Positions 43,617-52,014 of a DNA stretch of 64,000 nucleotides are shown here, piece after piece. The stretch spans positions 62,001-126,000 of the forward strand of contig NZ_QRGR01000012.1 in the NCBI RefSeq assembly GCF_003367245.1, given 5' to 3'. How positions within the stretch are numbered: position 1 is the stretch's first letter; each line of letters begins with the position of its first letter. A program made the translations under genes and the position numbers. The notes beneath the pieces were generated by a model. The model worked only from the letters and a program-made list of their open reading frames with translations. It did not search any database and had not been told where the DNA came from. This DNA comes from Pontibacter diazotrophicus (lineage in GTDB: Bacteria > Bacteroidota > Bacteroidia > Cytophagales > Hymenobacteraceae).

Positions 43617-46600
43617 CTATTGCTGACCTGTTGTATCATTTTGTGGCACAATAAGCTGCTGTGGCACTGTATCCTGTTGCGGCACTATGTTCTGCTGCGG
43701 TACACTGTCCTGCTGAGGCGCTAAATTCTGCTGCGGTACACTGTCCTGCTTCGGCGCTAAATTCTGCTGCTGTGGTTTTGTGGTGGTATTACCATCATAT
43801 CTGGCCAGCTTCTGCTTTGCCTCTGCCACAATTTCCTGGTTCGGGGCATTTTCAATGATAGAATTCAGTGTGGCACGCGCCTGGAACATTTCATTCTGAG
43901 CCGCATAGTTGTCTGCAATAATAAGGAAAGCCTTACCCAGCCAGAAATCATAGTTCGAGTACTTGGTATTGAAATCAAAAGCAACATCAAGCGACTCCTG
44001 GTATTTCTTCTGCTTGTGAAGGATTTCGGCTATCAGATATTTTGCCTCTGCGCCGTTCACATCAGATGCAGATTCCACTGTTTCGCGCAGTTGCGTCAGG
44101 GCCTGATCCAGGTTGCCTTGTGCATAGGTGGCTTTGGCCCTGAACAGCAGCGCTGAGTTGTATGCGTTCAGAGAGGCATTGCCCTGGCTAATGAGCTCAT
44201 TTGCCGCTCGTTTCGTTGCCTCATAATCATTGGTGCGGTAGTAGCTTTGCATCAGGCCAGTCAGCGCTGTCTGCTGCTCTTTTCTGTTCGTCGCTAAATC
44301 ACGAAGGCGGCTGTAGTACTTGATGGCTTCCGGATAATTTTTAGCCTCTAACTCAAAGTCTGCTACCCGCTGTATACCGCGGTTAACATACTCCGATCGG
44401 TTCTGTCTGATTACCTCTTTCATGCGCTGCAAACCCTCCTGCATGTTATTCTGGCGCAGGTAAGAATCCGCCAGAAAATACTGAGCATCAGCAGCAAAGG
44501 TACTTTTCGGGTAAGACTTAAGGTACGATTCAAATTTCGGGATAGCCTGCTCATACTTCTGACTGAAGTACAAGGACTTAGCTGCTTCGTATTCAACGCT
44601 TTCTAACGCATCACTTTCAGGGTTGGCTACCTTGAACCTGTCCAGGTAAGCATCAAACTCACTGCTACGGTTCTCTGTACCCAGCACCTCCTGAAGGGAA
44701 TAAAGTGCGCCACTGGCCACTTTTGCTGCTGGATATTCTTCCAGCACACGCTTCTGGTCAGCAATGGCAAGTTCATTCTGCCCCAGGTTTCTATAGGCTG
44801 TACCTCTCTTCTGAAGCGCATTTGGCACCAGTTTACTGTCCGGCACGGAGTTAATAAGTGTGGTAAAGCCTGATACAGCAGCCTGATAATTTCCTGATTC
44901 ATAATCAATAAGGGCACGCTGGTAATAGGCATCATCGAGGTAACGTGACTTCGGGTATTTGCTTATCAGTTCCTGCAGTGCCGATTTAGCCTGATCGTTT
45001 CTGTTGTTGATGCTCAGCACGACACCCTTCTGAAACAGCGCGTAATCACGATCCGGGGAACTGGTAGAAAGCACCCGCTCATACAATTTAAGCGCTTCGC
45101 TGTAGTTTTTGCTTACATAGTACAGGTCGGCCAGTCGTACGGTGGCGTCGTTGTAGTTTGGATTGCTTGGCTGAATAGACTCCAGGTAAGCTTTAAAGTG
45201 TGGCAAGGCCTTGTCATACTCTTTTGTATTGAAGTAGGCATAACCAATACCATAGCGGGACTTGGTATAGTAGTCTGTTTTTGTAGTAGGTGTCGTTCTG
45301 AAAACTGCACCATAGCTGTTAATGGCATCTTTGTAACGCTGCCCAATAGAATAAGCTTCCCCTTTCACAAAGTGGCTGGAGGCCGTCACTTCTTTATCAT
45401 ATGGGTATTCCAGCGACTTGTCCAGCATCTGTACGGCCTGCGGGAACTTGGCGTCGTTGAACAGGTTCACCGCGTGGTGGTACGTTACACGCTGGTAGGT
45501 TTGCAGAATGCGCCAGCTTTTATTTGGAAGGCTCTCGATATGGCGGATAGCCTCCGCGTAATTGTTAGAACCGAAGTAAGCTTCGCTTAATAGTTTATCA
45601 GCTTCCTCTCCCTGCTCAGATTCCGGGTACTTTTCGTTAAACTCCGCCAGTGAGCTAATTACTTCCCGGAAATTGCCGAGTTCGTAGCTTACCTGGGCAT
45701 ACTTCAGGGTGGCAGCCTCTGTTATCGCTTTGTCCTGCTCGTTTTTGCGGGCCTGGTCAAAAGCAGTCAGGGCAAACTGCTTGTTATTTTCCTTCAGGTA
45801 ACTTAAACCCAGGTAATAAGCCGCGTTCTGGCCAATGGCATCTTTCTTCAGCGCTATCTCCTTGAAATTTGCAATAGCGTTCTTATAATTGTTGTTCTTG
45901 TAATCCGTCAGCGCTATTTTGTATTGCACCACCGGATCCAGCGAACGCTTGCCAGAGGCAAACTGGTTGAAGTATTTCTCTGCTTCTTTATAATCAGCCT
46001 TTTGATAGTAAGCATCCCCCACCAAAAGGGCAATTTCATCTGACTGCTGCACGGCTGGCTTTCTGGCAAGCGCCTCCTCCCCGTATCGGATTACCTCATA
46101 TATATCGTTCTCCTTGTAAAGGATCTCTGTGATCATATAGGGAACAATATTAGCGTAAGCCTCATTCTTCTCAGCAATCTTCAGGTCTGCTTTGGCGGAA
46201 GCATAGTCGCCATTGCGGTACGCAATGTAACCGGCGTAGTAATTAGAGGCATAAGCAAAACGGTGGTCGTCGTCGCGGAAGCCGGTGGTCTTGTTCTTGT
46301 CGAAATAGATTTTGGCGTTCTCGAAGTCTTTCGTAGCGAAGTAGGAATAGCCCAGTTTAAATTCCAGCTCCTTGTTTTGCTTAATGCTGAGCAGGTGTGT
46401 GGGAGCCTGCTTCAACAGTTCTACTGCCTTTTTATAATCTTTCTTCTCGAAGTAGTACAGGCCCAGTTCATAATTAGCCAGGGCTGTTTTGGGGTGCGTC
46501 GGGTAGTTATTAGCAAAATTTATAATCAGCTGCTCCGCATCCGGATGAAACAGGTACAGGCCACTGAGCGCGTAATAGTATTGTGCATCTGCCGTTCTGG

Positions 46601-46793
46601 CTTCATCACCCGTCAGTTCTATATACTTGCTGAAGGCTTCCTGTGCCGCACCATACTTGGCCCGGTCAAATAACTCAATACCTTCATGGAAATACCTTTC
46701 CTCATTGGTAAAAACCTGCGTGTGCTGGGCTGCCACCACATGCGAACCTCCCGCCAGTACGGATGCAAGTGCTAATTTGTACGCTATTTTCAT
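43617..46793 (-). CDS. Large exported TPR-repeat protein
   Basis: 1058 residues. Signal peptide about 1-22, then about 20 TPR-like repeats with motifs such as AAYYLGLSYLKENNKQFALTAF and DAQYFLADSYLRQNNM across nearly the whole chain. A Gln/Pro-rich tail of four 12-residue units closes it. Exported TPR proteins of this kind act as periplasmic scaffolds; the YbgF/CpoB protein plays a similar part in Tol systems. First gene of the operon leading to exbB/exbD/tonB-like genes. A TAACTTTG box lies at 46900-46907. Confidence 0.9.
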   Translation of the reverse strand: MKIAYKLALASVLAGGSHVVAAQHTQVFTNEERYFHEGIELFDRAKYGAAQEAFSKYIELTGDEARTADAQYYYALSGLYLFHPDAEQLIINFANNYPTHPKTALANYELGLYYFEKKDYKKAVELLKQAPTHLLSIKQNKELEFKLGYSYFATKDFENAKIYFDKNKTTGFRDDDHRFAYASNYYAGYIAYRNGDYASAKADLKIAEKNEAYANIVPYMITEILYKENDIYEVIRYGEEALARKPAVQQSDEIALLVGDAYYQKADYKEAEKYFNQFASGKRSLDPVVQYKIALTDYKNNNYKNAIANFKEIALKKDAIGQNAAYYLGLSYLKENNKQFALTAFDQARKNEQDKAITEAATLKYAQVSYELGNFREVISSLAEFNEKYPESEQGEEADKLLSEAYFGSNNYAEAIRHIESLPNKSWRILQTYQRVTYHHAVNLFNDAKFPQAVQMLDKSLEYPYDKEVTASSHFVKGEAYSIGQRYKDAINSYGAVFRTTPTTKTDYYTKSRYGIGYAYFNTKEYDKALPHFKAYLESIQPSNPNYNDATVRLADLYYVSKNYSEALKLYERVLSTSSPDRDYALFQKGVVLSINNRNDQAKSALQELISKYPKSRYLDDAYYQRALIDYESGNYQAAVSGFTTLINSVPDSKLVPNALQKRGTAYRNLGQNELAIADQKRVLEEYPAAKVASGALYSLQEVLGTENRSSEFDAYLDRFKVANPESDALESVEYEAAKSLYFSQKYEQAIPKFESYLKSYPKSTFAADAQYFLADSYLRQNNMQEGLQRMKEVIRQNRSEYVNRGIQRVADFELEAKNYPEAIKYYSRLRDLATNRKEQQTALTGLMQSYYRTNDYEATKRAANELISQGNASLNAYNSALLFRAKATYAQGNLDQALTQLRETVESASDVNGAEAKYLIAEILHKQKKYQESLDVAFDFNTKYSNYDFWLGKAFLIIADNYAAQNEMFQARATLNSIIENAPNQEIVAEAKQKLARYDGNTTTKPQQQNLAPKQDSVPQQNLAPQQDSVPQQNIVPQQDTVPQQLIVPQNDTTGQQ
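43620..43775 (-). repeat. 36-bp tandem repeats encoding the TPR protein tail
   Basis: The coding tail repeats LAPKQDSVPQQN / LAPQQDSVPQQN / IVPQQDTVPQQL and a partial copy, about four 36-bp units. Such repeats are prone to copy-number change. Confidence 0.8.
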
Positions 46794-46899
46794 ATTTATA
46801 TCAATTGCCTCTGCAGGCCTACAAAATGTTCTGATTTGAAAGAAAAACTAACCTGGTGCTACGGGGTTTTCTCCTGCCGCTGAGGTTCTAAACTTAACT

Positions 46900-46907
46900 C
46901 AAAGTTA
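46900..46907 (-). promoter_or_regulatory. -7 box TAACTTTG upstream of the TPR-barrel-SPOR-ExbBD operon
   Basis: Exact TAnnTTTG on the minus strand, about 107 bp before the TPR gene. No TTG partner was found at 17-23 bp. Confidence 0.4.
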
Positions 46908-47037
46908 ACAAATTTTAGCTAGCAGCAGGCTCCTGAAAAACTTTTCTGTTAAGTTCCTAAACCTGAAACATCGCATAATAACTATACAATGTCCGGGGGC
47001 TTTAAAATATTGTGTATTGTGGATAAATAGGCATTAT

Positions 47038-48087
47038 TTATACCGCCGCCATCGCACGTGGCACCGGGTGCAGCATCTTAAAAACCAACTCCCGCAGAAT
47101 AGCTGCATCCGACATGTCGCCCCCTGTTATACCTTTCACCTGTAAATCGGCCACGCGTATAAAATGAATGATGTCGATGCAGCGCTGCAACGGAAATACC
47201 CGGAGCGCCTGCATGTATTCCTTCACCAGGAAGCCACGGTTCCCCAGGCTTTTGCGGATGCCCGCCTCCGACTTGTCGGCTGCAGTATGCAAACTGAGTA
47301 GCTTCGTGAAAAATGAAAATAGCAGGCTTAGGTTTGGTATGAGCGGGTTATTCTTCGGGTTGGCTTCAAAGTACTGTATGATGCGGTGCGCTTTCAGCGC
47401 GTCGCGCGCAATCAGGGCCGACTGCAGCTCAAAGATGTTGTATTCCTTGCTGATACCTACGTTCTCCTGCACTGCCCGTTCATCAATCGTCGCGCCAGGC
47501 TTCAGGTTAATCAGGAGTTTATCAATCTCATTGGAAAGCCGGGATAAATCTGCCCCTATAAATTCGCTCAGCAGTAGCACCGCTGGCTGTGTGGCCTTTA
47601 CCCCTTTCTGCTTCAGGTAGTTCGTCACCCAGGCAGGCACCTGGTTGTCGTACAGTTTCTTAGTTGTGAGCAGCACTGCCTGCTTGCTTACGGCTTTCGC
47701 CAGTGCCTTCCGGCCATCCAGCGTTTTATGCTTATAACAGAATACCAGTATAGTAGACGGCAATGGGTGCTGCAGGTAAGCCTCCAGTTGCCTTATCCCA
47801 TCTTCCCGTTCAATATCCACGATGCTTTGCGCCTCCTTTACAATCACGACCGATCTTTCAGACATCATCGGGAAGCGCTTTGCCTGAAGCAGCACCGTAG
47901 ACACGTCCGCATCCTTTCCATACACCACCACCTGGTTAAAGCCTTTTTCATGTTCCTGCAGCGCGTGCTCCTCAATATAGTCCGCTATCAAGTCGATGTA
48001 GTAAGGCTCCTCTCCCTGCAGAAAGTACACAGGTGCAAATTGCCTTTTCTTCAGTTGTTCTAAAACGCCTTCGGGTGTGTGTGACAT
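47038..48087 (-). CDS. holA: DNA polymerase III delta subunit
   Basis: 349 residues. The N-terminal PVYFLQGEEPYYIDLIADYI, then ERSVVIVKEAQSI and LVFCYKHKTLDGRKALAK, match HolA domain I. The C-terminal helical part has the SRLSNEIDKLLINL segment. It opens the beta clamp as part of the clamp loader. It stands alone on the minus strand. A TTG-N18-TAAATTTG promoter (48143-48171) lies upstream. Confidence 0.95.
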   Translation of the reverse strand: MSHTPEGVLEQLKKRQFAPVYFLQGEEPYYIDLIADYIEEHALQEHEKGFNQVVVYGKDADVSTVLLQAKRFPMMSERSVVIVKEAQSIVDIEREDGIRQLEAYLQHPLPSTILVFCYKHKTLDGRKALAKAVSKQAVLLTTKKLYDNQVPAWVTNYLKQKGVKATQPAVLLLSEFIGADLSRLSNEIDKLLINLKPGATIDERAVQENVGISKEYNIFELQSALIARDALKAHRIIQYFEANPKNNPLIPNLSLLFSFFTKLLSLHTAADKSEAGIRKSLGNRGFLVKEYMQALRVFPLQRCIDIIHFIRVADLQVKGITGGDMSDAAILRELVFKMLHPVPRAMAAV

Positions 48088-48142
48088 GGTGGTGCTGATT
48101 GATGCTGTATTAGGAGGCGTTGCTCTTTGCCCCTCTCCTCTA

Positions 48143-48171
48143 CAAATTTAATGTATCAGGGGCAAAGTCAA
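48143..48171 (-). promoter_or_regulatory. holA promoter (Bacteroidota type)
   Basis: Minus-strand TTG (48169-48171), 18 bp, then TAAATTTG (48143-48150), about 55 bp before the start codon. Fits the consensus. Confidence 0.6.
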
Positions 48172-48223
48172 AGTATAAAATGGAGAATTAGGCAGGATAA
48201 ATAAGAGGCAAAAAACTTAAAAT

Positions 48224-48667
48224 TTAATTCAGGTTTTTCACCATCACAAGCCTTGGCGAGTGGTCCAGGTAATAGTTTTCGGCCGCCTGCTGGGTTTCAA
48301 AACCCAGTTTTTCATAGATGTTAATACCGTGCTCATTCTCCGGATGAACAGTGAGATAAATAGAGGAGGCTCCCATTGCCTTTACATCTTCTACCATATC
48401 AGAAGTTAATCTTTCACCAATCTTCCTGCCTCTGTAGCATGGCAGCACACCCAGTGACAGAAACCATGCCTCCTGCTTTTCATTATTATAGTGGCCGATA
48501 CCATACGCTACTATTTCTTTATCAAGTTCTGCCACCTTCATCAAACCGTTTGTTATATCATGAAGCTGGCGCAAAGCGAATATCGGATAACTTTCGTCCT
48601 CAAAGAGAAGCTGATCAATTGCCTTGATTTGTTTGATGTCTTCAATCTCTGCTGCTCTGATGATCAT
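48224..48667 (-). CDS. GNAT-family N-acetyltransferase
   Basis: 147 residues. Acetyl-CoA site SLGVLPCYRGRKIGERLTSDM (Q/RxxGxG/A-type loop about 75-88), and the C-terminal NIYEKLGFETQ typical of GNAT. Substrate unknown. RimI-like in size, but not clearly assignable. It stands alone, divergent from tyrS. Confidence 0.88.
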   Translation of the reverse strand: MIIRAAEIEDIKQIKAIDQLLFEDESYPIFALRQLHDITNGLMKVAELDKEIVAYGIGHYNNEKQEAWFLSLGVLPCYRGRKIGERLTSDMVEDVKAMGASSIYLTVHPENEHGINIYEKLGFETQQAAENYYLDHSPRLVMVKNLN

Positions 48668-48845
48668 GATGCTGAAACCCTGCTGTTAAATGAAGGTGCA
48701 ATTTAGGAATATGCCCGTAAAAATGCGTTCCGATGCAATTTCTATACCAACACCTTATCGGCACAACAGGTATCTGCTGATAGGCGTATCCCCGCTGTTA
48801 AACATCTAATCCCACATTAGGGACATCAAACTGCAAACTCTTTTT

Positions 48846-48853
48846 TATATTTG
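48846..48853 (+). promoter_or_regulatory. -7 box TATATTTG upstream of tyrS
   Basis: Exact TAnnTTTG, 24 bp before the tyrS ATG at 48878; no clear TTG at matching distance. Confidence 0.5.
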
Positions 48854-48877
48854 CCTTGATACACGAATTTGGTTTAC

Positions 48878-50182
48878 ATGAATTTAATAGAAGAATTGAG
48901 ATGGAGAGGCATGCTCCACGACTTCATGCCAGGAACTGAAGAACAGCTGGACTCCGGAATGACAGCAGGCTACATTGGCTTCGACCCGACCGCTGCTTCC
49001 CTGCATATAGGTAACCTGGCTACGATCATGCTGCTGGTGCAGTTGCAGCGGGCGGGCCACAAGCCAATCGCTTTGGTGGGTGGCGCAACAGGCATGATCG
49101 GAGACCCATCCGGAAAGTCAGCAGAAAGAAACCTGCTGGATGAAAATACTCTGAGAGCGAATCAAGAGGGAATCAGGAAGCAACTGGAGAAGTTCCTGGA
49201 CTTTAACAGCGGGGCTAACTCAGCCGAAATCGTAAACAACTACGACTGGTTCAAAGAGTTCAGTTTCCTTGGCTTCCTGCGGGAAGCAGGCAAGCACCTG
49301 ACCGTAAATTACATGATGGCAAAAGAATCTGTTAAGAAGCGCATCAGTGCCGATGAGGAAGGCGACCGTGCCGAGGGCCTCTCCTTCACTGAGTTCTCTT
49401 ACCAACTTATTCAGGGCTATGACTTCTACCACTTGTATAAAAACAAAGGCGTGCGCCTGCAGATGGGTGCCTCTGACCAGTGGGGTAACATCACGACTGG
49501 TACAGAGCTTATCCGGCGGATAGACGGCGGAAAAGCCTTTGCGTTAGTTGGCAAACTGGTTACCAAATCAGATGGAACCAAGTTCGGCAAGTCCGAAGGA
49601 GGCAACGTGTGGCTCGACCCGGAACTGACCTCCCCATACAAGTTTTACCAGTTCTGGCTGAACCTTTCAGATGAGGAAGCCGGCAAGCTGATAAAGGTAT
49701 ACACGCTGCTTCCGCAGGAGGAGATAAACCGCATAACCGAAGAGCACAACCAGGCGCCGCACCAGCGCGCTTTACAGAAAGCCTTAGCTAAAGATGTTAC
49801 AATTCGGGTACATTCTGAAGAAGACTATAATGCTGCTGTGGAAGCCTCAGAAATTTTATTTGGAAAAGGCGATTTAGAGACCCTCAAAGGCCTTCGGGAG
49901 GATATTTTACTGTCGGTGTTTGAAGGAGTGCCGCAGATTGAGGTGAGCAAGGAAAACTATACGGAAGCGGCCACTGTAACGGATCTTCTCTCTGAGGTAA
50001 CAGGCGGACAGGTATTCGAATCAAAGGGGGAAGCCAAGCGCATGATCAAGAACGGGGGTGTTAGCGTGAACCGCCAGAAGGTGCAAAATCCGGATGATGC
50101 CGTTTCCTTTGAGTTGCTGCAGGAGAAGTACCTTGTGGTACAGAAAGGTAAGAAGAACTATTACCTCATTACTGTTAACTAA
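48878..50182 (+). CDS. tyrS: Tyrosyl-tRNA synthetase
   Basis: 434 residues from ATG 48878 (TTG at 48869 is less likely). Class I signature HIGN at about 43 (HIGH-like) and KFGKS (about 231, KMSKS-like), with [16 protein letters not shown]. The C-terminal S4 RNA-binding domain (about 370-434) includes [17 protein letters not shown]. It charges tRNA-Tyr. Monocistronic, ending in a terminator shared with the convergent H1-like gene. Confidence 0.97.
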   Translation: MNLIEELRWRGMLHDFMPGTEEQLDSGMTAGYIGFDPTAASLHIGNLATIMLLVQLQRAGHKPIALVGGATGMIGDPSGKSAERNLLDENTLRANQEGIRKQLEKFLDFNSGANSAEIVNNYDWFKEFSFLGFLREAGKHLTVNYMMAKESVKKRISADEEGDRAEGLSFTEFSYQLIQGYDFYHLYKNKGVRLQMGASDQWGNITTGTELIRRIDGGKAFALVGKLVTKSDGTKFGKSEGGNVWLDPELTSPYKFYQFWLNLSDEEAGKLIKVYTLLPQEEINRITEEHNQAPHQRALQKALAKDVTIRVHSEEDYNAAVEASEILFGKGDLETLKGLREDILLSVFEGVPQIEVSKENYTEAATVTDLLSEVTGGQVFESKGEAKRMIKNGGVSVNRQKVQNPDDAVSFELLQEKYLVVQKGKKNYYLITVN

Positions 50183-50203
50183 CTGTCTGACAGTATACTA
50201 AAT

Positions 50204-50235
50204 AAAAAAGGTGACCTTTATAGGCCACCTTTTTT
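50204..50235. terminator. Bidirectional terminator
   Basis: A 13-bp stem with one mismatch (50204-50216 with 50223-50235), A6 and T6 flanks, between convergent tyrS and the H1-like gene. Confidence 0.8.
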
Positions 50236-50260
50236 ATTATTAACTTTGTTACAAGTTGTC

Positions 50261-50452
50261 TTATTTTGCGCTTTCAGTGCTGTTTTTCATGTCCTGAACT
50301 TCCTTACGGATGTCCTGCGCCATGTTTTTCAGGTCTTGCATACCTTTACGTACACGGGTACCAGCAGCTGCATTTCCTTTGTCGTAGAATTTTTCAAAAT
50401 CCCCTTCCAACGACATTACTAGATCCTTGAGTTTGCTAAAGTTGTTGTTCAT
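50261..50452 (-). CDS. Histone H1-like small basic protein
   Basis: 63 residues, helical, with Lys-rich segments (KKF..., RVRKGMQDLKNMAQDIRKEV). It matches the small Bacteroidota proteins annotated as histone H1-like. Probable nucleoid-associated or chaperone-like role. No signal peptide. It is convergent with tyrS. Confidence 0.82.
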   Translation of the reverse strand: MNNNFSKLKDLVMSLEGDFEKFYDKGNAAAGTRVRKGMQDLKNMAQDIRKEVQDMKNSTESAK

Positions 50453-50557
50453 TTGTGCTTTGATTATTGTGAAACATTTAGTTTTATTCCTCTAATATAC
50501 ACATTTAATGAAAACAAGCAAAAATTAAGGAATTTTAATATAAGCCTTCTGAGCGAA

Positions 50558-51796
50558 TTAAGCGGTAACTGCAGGGCTTGAGTATAAGCCTTTGTCCAAT
50601 TTCAATGCAATTTTCTCGAAAGCTGCAATAGTCTCTTTCACATCATCCAGGTTATGCGCTGCCGTTGGAATCAGGCGCAGCATGATCACGTCTTTTGGCA
50701 CAACCGGGTATACCACGATTGAGCAGAAAATGCTGTAGTTCTCACGCAGGTCCAGCGTCAGTTGTGTAGCATCCGGAATCTGGCCGTTAAGGAAAACAGG
50801 CGTTACCGGAGATTCAGTTGTACCGATGTTGAAGCCTTTCTCACGAAGGCCGCTTTGCAGTGCATTTACCACCTCCCACAGCTTGTCTTTCAACTCAGGG
50901 TGTTTGCGCAGCAGCTCGAGGCGCTTGAGAGCTCCCACCGTAATCGGCATGGGCAGCGACTTAGCGAAGATCTGAGAACGCATGTTATAGCGCAGGTATT
51001 CTACCACCTGCTCGTTAGAGGCAACAAAAGCTCCGATGCTGGCCATGGACTTGGCAAACGTAGAGAAGTAAACGTCGATACCCTCCTGCACGCCCAGGTG
51101 CTCTCCTGTACCGGCGCCTGTGGCACCCATCGTACCGAAGCCGTGCGCATCATCTACAAATAAGCGGAAGTTGAATTTCTCTTTCAGGGCCACCACATCT
51201 TTCAGGTTGCCCAGGTTACCAGACATTCCAAAAACACCTTCGGTGATTACAAGAATGGCGCCACCTGTGTTTTCAGTCCAGCGCGTTGCACGCTCCAGCT
51301 GCTTCTCCAGGCTCTCCATGTCGTTGTGGCTATACACAAAGCGCTTGCCCTGGTGCAGACGCACGCCATCTATGATACATGCATGCGATTCAGCATCATA
51401 AACAATTACATCGTGGCGGTCTACAAGGGCATCGATGATAGACACCACTCCCTGGTAGCCGAAGTTCAACAACATCGCATCCGGTTTCTGCACAAAATCA
51501 GCCAGTTCAGACTCCAGTTGCTCGTGCAGGTTTGTGTTACCAGACATGATACGGGCACCCATTGGTGTTGCCATACCCCACTCTGCAGCACCCTCAGCGT
51601 CAGCTTTACGCACCTCAGGGTGGTTGGCCAGGCCAAGGTAGTTGTTCAGGCTCCAGGTTAGCACCTCTTTTCCTCTGAATCTCATGCGCGGGGCAATCTC
51701 ACCTTCAAGCTTCGGAAATGTGAAATAGCCATGTGCATAATGAGAGTGGCTGCCTAAAGGACCTCTGTTGGTCAACAACTTTTCAAATAAATCCAC
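50558..51796 (-). CDS. Alpha-oxoamine synthase, probable serine palmitoyltransferase
   Basis: 412 residues. PLP fold I with NNYLGL (51-56), DAESHAC (His138), VDDAHGFG (215-221) and PLP lysine Lys249 in STFAKSMAS. Family members condense an acyl-CoA with serine, cysteate, glycine or aminoacetone. In Bacteroidota the serine palmitoyltransferase version starts sphingolipid synthesis; a cysteate-using relative makes sulfonolipids. No neighbouring lipid genes. A TTG-N20-TAACTTTG promoter lies upstream. Confidence 0.85.
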   Translation of the reverse strand: MDLFEKLLTNRGPLGSHSHYAHGYFTFPKLEGEIAPRMRFRGKEVLTWSLNNYLGLANHPEVRKADAEGAAEWGMATPMGARIMSGNTNLHEQLESELADFVQKPDAMLLNFGYQGVVSIIDALVDRHDVIVYDAESHACIIDGVRLHQGKRFVYSHNDMESLEKQLERATRWTENTGGAILVITEGVFGMSGNLGNLKDVVALKEKFNFRLFVDDAHGFGTMGATGAGTGEHLGVQEGIDVYFSTFAKSMASIGAFVASNEQVVEYLRYNMRSQIFAKSLPMPITVGALKRLELLRKHPELKDKLWEVVNALQSGLREKGFNIGTTESPVTPVFLNGQIPDATQLTLDLRENYSIFCSIVVYPVVPKDVIMLRLIPTAAHNLDDVKETIAAFEKIALKLDKGLYSSPAVTA

Positions 51797-51888
51797 TAGT
51801 GTAATGATTAGGTTATCTGTATAATTTGAACTTAAGCTTTATTAACTACATACATACAATATATATAGAAATTAAGTATAATGCTGCA

Positions 51889-51919
51889 CAAAGTTATGGT
51901 TTATTCAACTCATTTACAA
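51889..51919 (-). promoter_or_regulatory. Promoter of the oxoamine synthase gene
   Basis: Minus-strand TTG (51917-51919), 20 bp, then TAACTTTG (51889-51896), an exact fit to the consensus, with a leader of about 88 nt. Confidence 0.65.
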
Positions 51920-52014
51920 TGATGGACTGTGTGGAGAGCTGCATTTTCAAGTCCTCATTTTTAAGTTTCGCTATAAAACCTTTTCTTTGATGTAAAACAT
52001 AAGGTAGCTTCTGC

